Assembly (NCBI GenBank): GCA_964469905.1
Contig: CAYXZW010000012.1
Span: 1 to 64,000, forward strand
Direction of reading: 5' to 3'
DNA: 64,000 bases
From: MVRV01 sp964469905
GTDB lineage: Bacteria > Desulfobacterota > Syntrophia > Syntrophales > Smithellaceae
In this document: piece after piece, positions 55,113-63,304 of the stretch
How positions within the stretch are numbered: the first letter of the stretch is position 1
Layout: each line of letters starts with the position of its first letter
Program-made: the position numbers and the translations under genes
Notes under the pieces: model-generated
What the model saw: only the letters and a program-made list of their open reading frames with translations
Told to the model about the DNA's origin: nothing
Database searches by the model: none

Positions 55113-56105
55113 TTAAAAATTTTCTTTAATCATGGTGGCAATTTGTTCCTGATGCCAGCAGCTAAAAGGAAATAAGTCCAGAAATCCACAATGACCGCCG
55201 AATTTTTGCCGGGATATCTGAACATATTTATTTTCCTGCAACTGCTGAAAATCTTCCGGTGGAATCACCGGATCATCTTCGGCTATAAATATATTAACCG
55301 GTAAATTAAAATTTTGGAAGAACTCATTATCCAGTGTATATAAATTAAAATAATCGCGGTAGGAAGGAAAGTCAGGGAAATAAGGCATCATGGCTTCGGT
55401 CAGATCCATACAGGTTTTAGCTTGCAGCAGTCTGCCGAAATCATATTTGTGAGGGAAAAGACGCTGTTTGTTTAACAATGATCGCTTCCATTTCAGTAAA
55501 AAATATTTACGATAGAAGAACAGTCCATTGTCTATGGCCAGAGTTGTTTTATAAGGATCAAGCGGCGGGCTGATAGCGAATATTCGGTTTAATCCTTGTA
55601 TGGGATTTTGAGAATGTTTCCGGCCAATCCGCAGAGCGAAATTTGCTCCTAAAGAAAAGCCGATAATATACACTGGTGAATTACCGGCTATTGCCGCCAG
55701 TTGGCTTATCGCTTCGAATGTTTCTTCAATCAGAGCACCATGAAAAAGATCTTCATTCAAATGATGGGAATCCCCATGATCCCGGAGATTCAAACGGCAA
55801 ATGGAAAAGCCAAGGTTGTGAAAATAAATTGCTGCGTCCAGTATGTAAGCAGAGGAAGAGGAACCTTCCCATCCGTGCATTAAGATTATTAAACCCTTAG
55901 AATTGGCCTGAGGAGTTAAATAGGAGAGCAAACGGGATCCGCTTGATGTGGTAATTATTTTTTCCTGAGAATCAGCCAGCAGTTTATCTTTGCCTATGGT
56001 ACGCAGGCGGGAGCTGGCAAGAATTGATTGCAGATGACGATTCCGGATAAATACGGAAGGTTTAAAATTAAAATCGGCTGGTTTTGTATTGTTCTTGATA
56101 ATCAT
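55113..56105 (-). CDS. YheT-type alpha/beta hydrolase
   Basis: A 330-residue serine esterase of the YheT family. LMHGWEGSSSS near 75 forms the oxyanion loop, IIGFSLGAN near 149 holds the nucleophile serine, the acid is in IAEDDPVIP near 272, and GGHCGF near 303 has the catalytic His. The natural substrate of these enzymes is unknown. No neighbour tells more. Confidence 0.9.
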   Translation of the reverse strand: MIIKNNTKPADFNFKPSVFIRNRHLQSILASSRLRTIGKDKLLADSQEKIITTSSGSRLLSYLTPQANSKGLIILMHGWEGSSSSAYILDAAIYFHNLGFSICRLNLRDHGDSHHLNEDLFHGALIEETFEAISQLAAIAGNSPVYIIGFSLGANFALRIGRKHSQNPIQGLNRIFAISPPLDPYKTTLAIDNGLFFYRKYFLLKWKRSLLNKQRLFPHKYDFGRLLQAKTCMDLTEAMMPYFPDFPSYRDYFNLYTLDNEFFQNFNLPVNIFIAEDDPVIPPEDFQQLQENKYVQISRQKFGGHCGFLDLFPFSCWHQEQIATMIKENF

Positions 56106-56156
56106 CTATTTATAATAAAAAAGGGCTTGAGTACATTCCCAAACCCTGTGTGATTC

Positions 56157-56233
56157 TGGTGGCGGTGGCTGGATTCGAACCAGCTACACTACGGATATGA
56201 GCCGTATGCTCTAACCAGCTGAGCTACACCGCC
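56157..56233 (-). tRNA. tRNA-Met (CAT), probably elongator
   Basis: 77 bases on the minus strand: acceptor GGCGGTG/CACCGCC, anticodon stem TACGG/CCGTA with loop CTCATAT giving CAT, TTCGAAT T loop and encoded CCA. The first base pair is G-C and the anticodon stem lacks three G-C pairs, so it is not the initiator. tRNA-Ile with modified CAT is the only alternative. Confidence 0.95.
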
Positions 56234-56296
56234 TCTCTATGACAAAACAATTTATGAACGACGCTCTATATAGAACCGCTTTAATTTTGTCAATAA

Positions 56297-57991
56297 CTAT
56301 TGATTGACGGTATCCAATTTATAAACAACAATCACACTTTTATCTCTTATCGAAGAACCGACTGATAAAACTAAAGCCAGAACCAGTTCCGGCTTACCGT
56401 CGTTATCAATATCTTTGAAAATATAATCGGCTACATAACCATTAATTTTTTTCGTCCTCCAGTTTTCGGCCATACCTAAGCCATCCCATTCCAAATTATA
56501 TATTTCGCTGGAGGTAAACATTTTCGCATTCTTTAGTAAACGACCGGACGAAGATGAATTTTTAACAATAATCAGTTCTTTTTTCCCATCTTTATTGAAG
56601 TCATAGGTAAGAATACGTAAGTTAATAAATGCCCGCCTTATCATTTCATTTGATGTACTTGCTTTATCCGCACTTTCGATATAGTTGCTACTGCCGCCAA
56701 ACTGTTCGTCACCTCTCCAGATGAGTATATCATTCTTAAAGCCGAAAGTTAAAATCTGGCTCATGGGTTTATCAGTTTTGTTTAAAATACATATTTGGTC
56801 CGATTCATCCAAAGTGAGAATCTTCTCATCACTGCCTCCTGTACCAAAATTATCAATGTTTAATCCGTAGATTGACAATCCTCTTGGTATTTTCATTTTT
56901 TGATCTTCAACGAATTTGCCGTTTCTCCAGACCAGTTCATAAATTTGTGTATCAAATATTTGGCTAAAACCGTACTGCTGGCATAAAAGCAAGGGAATTC
57001 CTGAAGGTGTTTCCAAGACCCGTAAAAACCACTTTAAATCAGAAGCGGTTTTTTCATATTTCCCGTCTTTAAATTCCAGAACGAAGGAATCAAGATTTGA
57101 TCCATTAACAGATGTCACGAAAATTTGATTCGTCCCACTTTTCTTAATGTCCGCTACATCAACCGATAAATATTTATTGTAAGGTTTTCCTTCAATCTTC
57201 TGCAGAAGGCGTAGTTCTTTCTCCTGTTTCTGGTAAATGTAAATATTATGATCATCAATAGTCACTACTTCATTTTTACCATCACCGTTGACATCACCGA
57301 TATCCATGCCCTTAAATTCAGTAGGAAATTGCTGGCTCATCCAGAAACCCTTGCGTTTAAAAGGATCATCCGGAGTGTTAATATAATCGGTATTGATTAT
57401 GGAAGTAAGTGTTCCTCTTTTACCTGATTTCATTCCGGCGATTATCAGGGATTCCCGAGATACGCCTGAAGAAACAGATGGTGTTGCAGGTGCCGATGGT
57501 GCAGTAACCGGAGAATCAGCACCCAGAATATGCTGCACAATTCTTTGTGAGAAATCGTTAACTTTGGGAATAACTTCATCCAGATTGGGAGATTGAGTAA
57601 AAAAGCCGACATCGGATTTGGCCGCTGCGATATCGACCAATTTGCCATCGACGCTTATACTGTTGCCAATTTTAGTTATACTGCCCCAAACTACATAATC
57701 TGATTTAAATTTTTTGCCGATGCTGTAAACTTCGGCCAAAGATATTTCCTTAATCTTTAATTTTTTCAATTCATCGGATACTACATCTTTAGCGGTCACT
57801 TCAATTTTATTGGAAGCTGCAATCCGTGTAGTAAGCATGTCCTGTATCCCCTGACGGACATACTCGATATTTTCCGAACTATTCAATGTGAAAGGTAATA
57901 CAGTTATCACATATTTATCCTTTGCCCATAGCGTTCCCGCTGACATCATTATAATGATTAAATAAATCATATATTTAAAAATTAATTTCAT
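56297..57991 (-). CDS. Exported protein with FlgO-like and VCBS/FG-GAP domains
   Basis: A 564-residue protein with a signal peptide (about 1-24, ending LWA). The N-terminal domain, VLPFTLNSSENIEYVRQGIQD with GSITKIGNSISVDGKLVDI, is like the FlgO/TolB-type fold; a Ser/Pro/Ala linker (about 152-175) follows. The C-terminal part has DVNGDGKNE, DFNKDGKKE and DIDNDGKPE calcium-binding turns of an FG-GAP/VCBS propeller. It is thus likely a periplasmic or surface protein with protein or sugar binding. The ATG at 57991 has AAGGAGAT; an in-frame start at 58048 is unlikely. Confidence 0.8.
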   Translation of the reverse strand: MKLIFKYMIYLIIIMMSAGTLWAKDKYVITVLPFTLNSSENIEYVRQGIQDMLTTRIAASNKIEVTAKDVVSDELKKLKIKEISLAEVYSIGKKFKSDYVVWGSITKIGNSISVDGKLVDIAAAKSDVGFFTQSPNLDEVIPKVNDFSQRIVQHILGADSPVTAPSAPATPSVSSGVSRESLIIAGMKSGKRGTLTSIINTDYINTPDDPFKRKGFWMSQQFPTEFKGMDIGDVNGDGKNEVVTIDDHNIYIYQKQEKELRLLQKIEGKPYNKYLSVDVADIKKSGTNQIFVTSVNGSNLDSFVLEFKDGKYEKTASDLKWFLRVLETPSGIPLLLCQQYGFSQIFDTQIYELVWRNGKFVEDQKMKIPRGLSIYGLNIDNFGTGGSDEKILTLDESDQICILNKTDKPMSQILTFGFKNDILIWRGDEQFGGSSNYIESADKASTSNEMIRRAFINLRILTYDFNKDGKKELIIVKNSSSSGRLLKNAKMFTSSEIYNLEWDGLGMAENWRTKKINGYVADYIFKDIDNDGKPELVLALVLSVGSSIRDKSVIVVYKLDTVNQ

Positions 57992-58107
57992 TTTTATCTC
58001 CTTCGGTAAAGGTTCATGTACATTTAGAATACAGGGGACTTCTAACATTTAAAAAATGATAATTCAAGGTTCATTTGTGTTGATATAATTTAATGGAGGG
58101 ATGATTT

Positions 58108-59997
58108 CTAGTCAGTAGTAATTAAAGAAGTTACATCTTCCTGGAAATTGATCGTCAGGTGATAAGCACCTGATTTAAATTTTGATTGCACAGTAAACGG
58201 CAATTTTTCATAAACTTTAAGCATAGCTTTATTATCGCAAAGAACGTCGGCGGAAAAACCCGTAATTCCCTGTTCACGGCCATACTTGACTAGCATATTA
58301 AGTATTAATGATGCTATTCCGCGGCCTACAAATTTTTCATCAACGACAAATGCGGTATCGGCCAGAGAATTGTCCTGGTGGCGGCTGTAACGGCCTTCGG
58401 CAATTATCTCCTCTCTTCCCGCTTCTTCGATAACACCGACGATGGACATGTTACGCCGGTAATCAACATTGACATATTCCTGCATTTTGGAATGGGGCAT
58501 AGTTTTAATAGGGCTGAAATAACGGTAAAATACAGTATCATCGGAAAAGCGATAGAAAAGACGACGCATTGCTTCTTCATCGGAAGGTTTAATGGCGCGG
58601 AAAATAACTTTCTTTCCATCGGATAATTTATGCGTTGTGGTGATCTTCTCCGGATAAAAATGACCGGAGTCCTTAAGGTAAATTTGATCGGCATATATAA
58701 TTCTGGCTTCTCTGGCCATATGAACTAATTCAGCCCGGTCATCCGGATGGGCAATGTCAATCAGAGATTGCGCTCTTTCCCGGACCGATTTGCCGAAAAA
58801 CGATGCAATACCGTATTCAGTTACAATCAAATCCAGTGATTCCCTTGTGGTGAATTGGTTGGGGAAATTATCAACGGAGAGTAAAATATTGGATTCGTTT
58901 TTCAGATTGCGACTAGGCAAAGCAAAAATTGCTCTTCCTCCTCTGGAGCGTTCAGAACCGGTGAAGAGTTCCTGAATCTGCCCGGGGCCGGCCGTGACAT
59001 TCCTTTTGCCGACATGGAGAGCAATATTTCCGGTAAGATCAATTTTTCGCGCTGGTAAAATAACAACAAGTTTATCAATTAAACCCAATTTTAAATGATC
59101 AGCAATGAGATCGATACCCTGAAACTCAATAAGGGGATTATTGTGCAGCCACTGCATTAGTTCCGGAGTTCCCTGGGCATAAGCAGCCAGAGATTTACCC
59201 GGAAAAGATTTTTTCTTATTGTTGGTAACAGCACCGCATTTAATTAGATCCATTAAAACATCAGTGAATGTATAGGTATGAATTCCCAGATGGCGTTTAT
59301 GCTGCAAATGCTTCCCTAGTGCTTCATAGATTGATCCGGTGAAAAAAGAAAGGCAACTGCCATCCTCAATAATTGATGAAATGTTGGCGGCAATTTTATC
59401 AATTACGGAGTCGACCGGCCAGCGGGGAAAGTACATCAATGGCTCTGTTGCTTTTATTAAATAATTGAAATCATTAACATGAACAAAAGTGTCGCCCATT
59501 GTCCGAGGTACATTTTCATTAATTTCACCAATAACGAGAAATGCCTTTTGCATGGCATGTTTGGCAATGTCCACAGCTAAGCCCAGACTGGCAAATCCGG
59601 CATCATCCGGTGGTGAGATCTGAACAAAAGCCACATCAACTTTAAGGGTGCCGGAAGCAATAAGACGCGGAATGTTGGAAAACTGACAGGGAATCATGTC
59701 GACAAAACCCGCTGTGATCGCTTTGCTAGCCAGCCATCCGGAAAAGAAAGTTTTCAAACGAAATTTCATTTTGTTCTGGGAAGTGCTCAAGGAAACGACA
59801 TCACCCAGGCTGATAAGCTGGATTAATTCCAGATCACTTAAATTGGCCATTTGTGCGGAAAAAAGATGTTTTACAAGCGTGCGTGGTTCCGCAACCCCTG
59901 TTCCCAAAAAAATACTCATACCCGGTTCAATACCAGACATCGCCACAGAAGGAGCTACAATTTTTTGTTTCCATGCAGGTTCAGGTATTTTATGCAT
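58108..59997 (-). CDS. Acetyl-CoA hydrolase/transferase fused to GNAT
   Basis: A 629-residue fusion. Residues 1-440 are like acetyl-CoA hydrolase/4-hydroxybutyrate CoA-transferase (GTGVAEPRTLVKH, QISPPDDAGFASLG near 126, PGGQ-like TAGPGQI, VTEYGIASFFGKSVRERA near 409). Residues about 450-610 are a GNAT acetyltransferase with KFVGRGIAS near 561. The CoA-transferase glutamate, in HTEM of relatives, reads HTYT here (Tyr242), so transfer chemistry may be lost. Protein acetylation is an alternative role. The fusion type is known in bacteria. Confidence 0.83.
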   Translation of the reverse strand: MHKIPEPAWKQKIVAPSVAMSGIEPGMSIFLGTGVAEPRTLVKHLFSAQMANLSDLELIQLISLGDVVSLSTSQNKMKFRLKTFFSGWLASKAITAGFVDMIPCQFSNIPRLIASGTLKVDVAFVQISPPDDAGFASLGLAVDIAKHAMQKAFLVIGEINENVPRTMGDTFVHVNDFNYLIKATEPLMYFPRWPVDSVIDKIAANISSIIEDGSCLSFFTGSIYEALGKHLQHKRHLGIHTYTFTDVLMDLIKCGAVTNNKKKSFPGKSLAAYAQGTPELMQWLHNNPLIEFQGIDLIADHLKLGLIDKLVVILPARKIDLTGNIALHVGKRNVTAGPGQIQELFTGSERSRGGRAIFALPSRNLKNESNILLSVDNFPNQFTTRESLDLIVTEYGIASFFGKSVRERAQSLIDIAHPDDRAELVHMAREARIIYADQIYLKDSGHFYPEKITTTHKLSDGKKVIFRAIKPSDEEAMRRLFYRFSDDTVFYRYFSPIKTMPHSKMQEYVNVDYRRNMSIVGVIEEAGREEIIAEGRYSRHQDNSLADTAFVVDEKFVGRGIASLILNMLVKYGREQGITGFSADVLCDNKAMLKVYEKLPFTVQSKFKSGAYHLTINFQEDVTSLITTD

Positions 59998-60001
59998 AAT
60001 A

Positions 60002-60661
60002 TTAAATATTTACCGGGATAACGTAAAATAATATAGACATAAGATGACAAAAGCTGCCGGTAAGAACAAATAAATGCCAGATAGCATGATTAAATGGTAG
60101 TTTTTTCCAGGCATAAAAGATTGTTCCTATGGTATAAGCAAGGCCGCCGGCGACAAGCCAGGCAATACCACCTGCGGGCAATGTTTCGTAAAGAGGCTTA
60201 ATGGCAAGAATAATCAGCCAGCCCATTACAATATAGGCGATAGTGGAAACAATTTCGAAGCGGTTAATAAAAAAAGCCTTAAATATAATTCCGAGAACAG
60301 TTAATGACCAGACAACAGCAAAGATTGTCCAACCTAATGCCCCCTGGACAACGACAATCAAAAATGGAGTGTATGTTCCGGCAATTAATACATAAATGCA
60401 GGAATGGTCGATAATCCGAAAAATTTTTTTAATGTTTGCCCGTCGGAAGCTATGGTAAAGCGTTGATGCTGCGTAAAGTAATACAAGAGAGACACCAAAA
60501 ACAGTACAGCTGACAATATGGCTGGCTTGCCCGTAAATACTGGACATAACTATTAATAAAACAAGTCCCGCAATACTTATCAGCAGACCTACTCCATGGG
60601 TTACGCTGTTGAAAATTTCATCCAGTAGACTATATTGAGCCATTTCTTGCGATTGATTCAT
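60002..60661 (-). CDS. Hemolysin III / PAQR family membrane protein
   Basis: A 219-residue protein with seven hydrophobic segments. Conserved histidines lie in SVTHGVG near 20, YHSFR near 68, DHSCIYVLIAGTYTPF near 85-100 and HAIWHLFVLTGSFCH near 192-206. They likely bind zinc as in the PAQR family. The usual name, hemolysin III, reflects an old assay; the role may be ceramidase-like or membrane fluidity sensing. It lies 4 bases before the CoA-transferase fusion gene. Confidence 0.93.
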   Translation of the reverse strand: MNQSQEMAQYSLLDEIFNSVTHGVGLLISIAGLVLLIVMSSIYGQASHIVSCTVFGVSLVLLYAASTLYHSFRRANIKKIFRIIDHSCIYVLIAGTYTPFLIVVVQGALGWTIFAVVWSLTVLGIIFKAFFINRFEIVSTIAYIVMGWLIILAIKPLYETLPAGGIAWLVAGGLAYTIGTIFYAWKKLPFNHAIWHLFVLTGSFCHLMSILFYVIPVNI

Positions 60662-60749
60662 GTTTTATTATAACACATTTTGGAATAATAAGTTTAGTTA
60701 TGTTTTTGCCTGCATAGTATAAGTTCATTATTAGCCGGCAGATTAATTC

Positions 60750-60777
60750 TTGACTCCATGCCGGCTCTCGTAATAAT
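60750..60777 (+). promoter_or_regulatory. Candidate purB promoter
   Basis: TTGACT (60750-60755) and AATAAT (60772-60777) with a 16-base spacer; five of six bases match in each box. Part lies in a GCCGGCA...TGCCGGC inverted repeat. Start of transcription near 60784. Confidence 0.5.
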
Positions 60778-60851
60778 AGCAACTTAATTGAATATAGATA
60801 ATTCAGCCTGTCATTTAAGGATGAACATAAATTAACCTTAAGGAGACCAAT

Positions 60852-62153
60852 GTGATTTCAAGATATTCCCGGGAGAAAATGGTAGGCATCTGGAGTCCGG
60901 AAAACAGATACCAGAAATGGCTCGACGTTGAAGTGTTTGCGTGCGAAGCTATGGTTAAACTGGGTAATGTTCCCGCCAGTGCTCTTAAAATAATAAAAGA
61001 AAAAGCGACCATTGATATTGCCCGCATCGATGAAATTGAAAAGATAACCAAACACGATGTCATTGCTTTTTTGACTTCAATCACAGAAAAAGTAGGAGAG
61101 GATGGGCGTTTTCTGCACTTGGGTATGACTTCATCAGATGTTCTGGATACATCCTATGCCGTTCAACTGAAAGAAGCTGCGGAAATTCTTCTTAACGATA
61201 TCGATGAGCTTTTGGTTGTTTTAAAGAAAAAAGCCTACGAGCATAAAAATACTTTGATGATCGGACGTTCACACGGCATTCATGCCGAACCGATCACTTT
61301 CGGCCTGAAGATGGCTCTGTGGTATCAGGAAATGCAGCGCAACCGTTTTCGCCTGCTTAACGCTAAGGAATCGGTGTGCACTGGGAAAATATCAGGCGCT
61401 GTAGGGACTTTTTCTTTTATTGATCCTTCTGTCGAAGAATATGTTTGCAAAAAGCTTGGTTTAAAAGCAGCACCGGTTTCTTCACAAATAGTTCAACGTG
61501 ACCGGCATGCGGAATTCTTTACAACTTTAGCCATCATTGCCTCATCAATTGACAAGTTTGCCCAGGAAATCAGACTGCTTCAGAGAACGGAAGTAAGGGA
61601 AGTCGAAGAATATTTTTCACCGGGTCAGAAAGGCTCTTCAGCCATGCCGCATAAACGCAATCCTGTATTGTCAGAGAATTTATCAGGTTTGGCTCGTCTG
61701 GTGCGTTCCTATGCCGTCGCGGCGCTCGAAGATGTTGCCCTTTGGCACGAAAGAGACATAAGCCATTCCTCTGTCGAAAGAGTCATTGGGCCGGATGCTA
61801 CAGTCACGCTGGATTTTATGCTGGGACGGTTTACCGGTATGATGGATAAGCTCGTCGTGTATCCGGAAAGAATGTTTTATAACTTGAATATGACTCATGG
61901 AGTGATTTTCTCGCAGATGGTTTTATTGACCTTGATTGAAAAAGGGACGACTAGAGAAGATGCTTATTCCATTGTTCAAGGCAACGCCATGAAGTCGTGG
62001 GAAGAGGGCGTGGAATTTAAAATCCTGCTGCAAAAAGATCCAGGAGTCGCTGAATATCTGAAAGAGGATGACTTGGCGTCGATTTTCAATGTTAATAATT
62101 TTTTAAAAAATTTAGATTTCATCTTTAATCGTGTATTCGGAGAAGGAAAGTAA
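60852..62153 (+). CDS. purB: Adenylosuccinate lyase
   Basis: Acts twice in purine synthesis, splitting SAICAR and adenylosuccinate. The 433 residues start at GTG after AAGGAG. MTSSDVLDTSYA near 92, RSHGIHAEPITFG near 141 and the signature GSSAMPHKRNP near 262-272 are present, and HERDISHSSVER near 300 continues the active site. It is the only firmly identified purine gene in the window besides the purF paralogue. Confidence 0.97.
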   Translation: MISRYSREKMVGIWSPENRYQKWLDVEVFACEAMVKLGNVPASALKIIKEKATIDIARIDEIEKITKHDVIAFLTSITEKVGEDGRFLHLGMTSSDVLDTSYAVQLKEAAEILLNDIDELLVVLKKKAYEHKNTLMIGRSHGIHAEPITFGLKMALWYQEMQRNRFRLLNAKESVCTGKISGAVGTFSFIDPSVEEYVCKKLGLKAAPVSSQIVQRDRHAEFFTTLAIIASSIDKFAQEIRLLQRTEVREVEEYFSPGQKGSSAMPHKRNPVLSENLSGLARLVRSYAVAALEDVALWHERDISHSSVERVIGPDATVTLDFMLGRFTGMMDKLVVYPERMFYNLNMTHGVIFSQMVLLTLIEKGTTREDAYSIVQGNAMKSWEEGVEFKILLQKDPGVAEYLKEDDLASIFNVNNFLKNLDFIFNRVFGEGK

Positions 62154-62556
62154 ATAAATCAGGGTTTGGCGCGAGAAACAGTGCCGATTTATCTAATGTT
62201 TTATCCTCTGTCTTTTTGTCTATGGGCTATAATAGCGTGGACGGCCCTTAAAGCATGAGGAGGCTAATTCCTCTTGCCATTTCCTCTTTATTTAGGATAT
62301 CTCCCCATATGTAAGATTCGACCCTTAATCATTAAGGGGAGTAATTGCCAACATCTTTGGCGCTACCGCCCACATTGTTTGCAGATAGGGTCATATCAAA
62401 CAATGCGTTGTTATCAAATATCAACATATTTGCTCATGGCGCGTAATTTGCGGCGAACAAGTTAAAAACGAATGAAAAGAAGGAAGCAATTGGAAAAATT
62501 ATTTTTTTCACAAATAATTCCTAAACCCTAAATAAATAGAATAAGGAGATTGTAAT
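62154..62556. other. Gene-free stretch after purB
   Basis: About 400 bases. No gene is convincing. AACAATGCGTTGTTA near 62398 is an inverted repeat, and GAGGAGGCTAATTCCTC near 62260 another. The last bases carry the AAGGAG of the next gene. Confidence 0.45.
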
Positions 62557-62919
62557 TTGAAGAAAATATTATTAATAGCATTAAGTGCCGTTACACTGAT
62601 TGTGGGAGCTACGCCCGTGGCAGCATACGAGGTCACCGTCAAAAATAATACAGCAAAAAAGTTAATCGTACAGGTAATTGGCGAGCATCTGTTTTGGCAA
62701 ACCGAAGATTGTAGCATACAATTTAGCGCCGGACAAAAAACAGGAAGTTGTGCAACACCCACAGGTATTTGCATAGCAAAAGTATGGATAACGTGGGATT
62801 ATGAAGGCGTGACAAAGACCTTGCAGTGTCTACCATACACACCGATACAATGCGCAAATAAAACTTATATCATAAGATTTTGGAACCCGGGCGAATATAG
62901 TTGTGGCCAAGAACAATAA
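62557..62919 (+). CDS. Small secreted Cys-rich protein
   Basis: A 120-residue protein with a clear signal peptide (about 1-23, ending VAA). The mature part of about 97 residues has six cysteines, pointing to three disulfides, and the beta-rich start YEVTVKNNTAKKLIVQV. Family unknown to me. It begins with TTG after AAGGAG at 8 bases. Both sides are gene-free and differ in composition, so it could be acquired. Confidence 0.7.
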   Translation: MKKILLIALSAVTLIVGATPVAAYEVTVKNNTAKKLIVQVIGEHLFWQTEDCSIQFSAGQKTGSCATPTGICIAKVWITWDYEGVTKTLQCLPYTPIQCANKTYIIRFWNPGEYSCGQEQ

Positions 62920-63269
62920 TCTATTAAGCAGCAAACACGTATGCAAACATAAACTATTAATGTATAGACACACCCGCAGCAAGAACAACGAGCGGGACCG
63001 TAACTAAGCGGCCCGTACCTCCCGACACTTCAGCGACGTGTTGGGAAAGCTTTCTTGCGCTCGGCTCCCGTGCCTATGTCCAGATGGGTTTTAACCCAAA
63101 CCCAATAAAGTTTCATTCCTCCTTTTCTGCACACCAGACCGGCCAACCCGCCCCTCAGCCATTGGCGCCACTTGGCAACATACCGCCGGAGTCTTGTGAT
63201 CGAGGCTCCCTAATAAACTTCAATATTTTTGTTTCCGGTTGTAGAAGTTTACATAGCGCCCAATATTTG
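62920..63269. other. GC-richer gene-free stretch
   Basis: 350 bases with no supported gene. A frame at 63084-63287 has no binding site. CCCGC...GCGGG near 62973-62996 can form a hairpin. The base makeup is more GC-rich than the flanks, so it may be imported or decayed sequence. Confidence 0.45.
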
Positions 63270-63303
63270 ATAAACAAGGCCGGATAAAACCGGCCTTGTT
63301 TAT
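63270..63303. terminator. Terminator hairpin of nadB, possibly bidirectional
   Basis: ATAAACAAGGCCGG (63270-63283) and CCGGCCTTGTTTAT (63290-63303) form a perfect 14-base-pair stem with a 6-base loop, one base from the nadB stop. AT-rich sequence lies on both sides. Confidence 0.85.
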
Positions 63304-63304
63304 G

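Noticed and set aside
62398..62465. Integron attC-like site (AACAATGCGTTGTTA and GCGGCGAACAAGTTAAAAACG)
   Set aside because: The core GTTRRRY/RYYYAAC pattern is not met cleanly and no integrase is near.
63084..63287. A 67-residue frame in the GC-rich stretch
   Set aside because: No ribosome binding site and no protein-like pattern; it runs into the nadB terminator.
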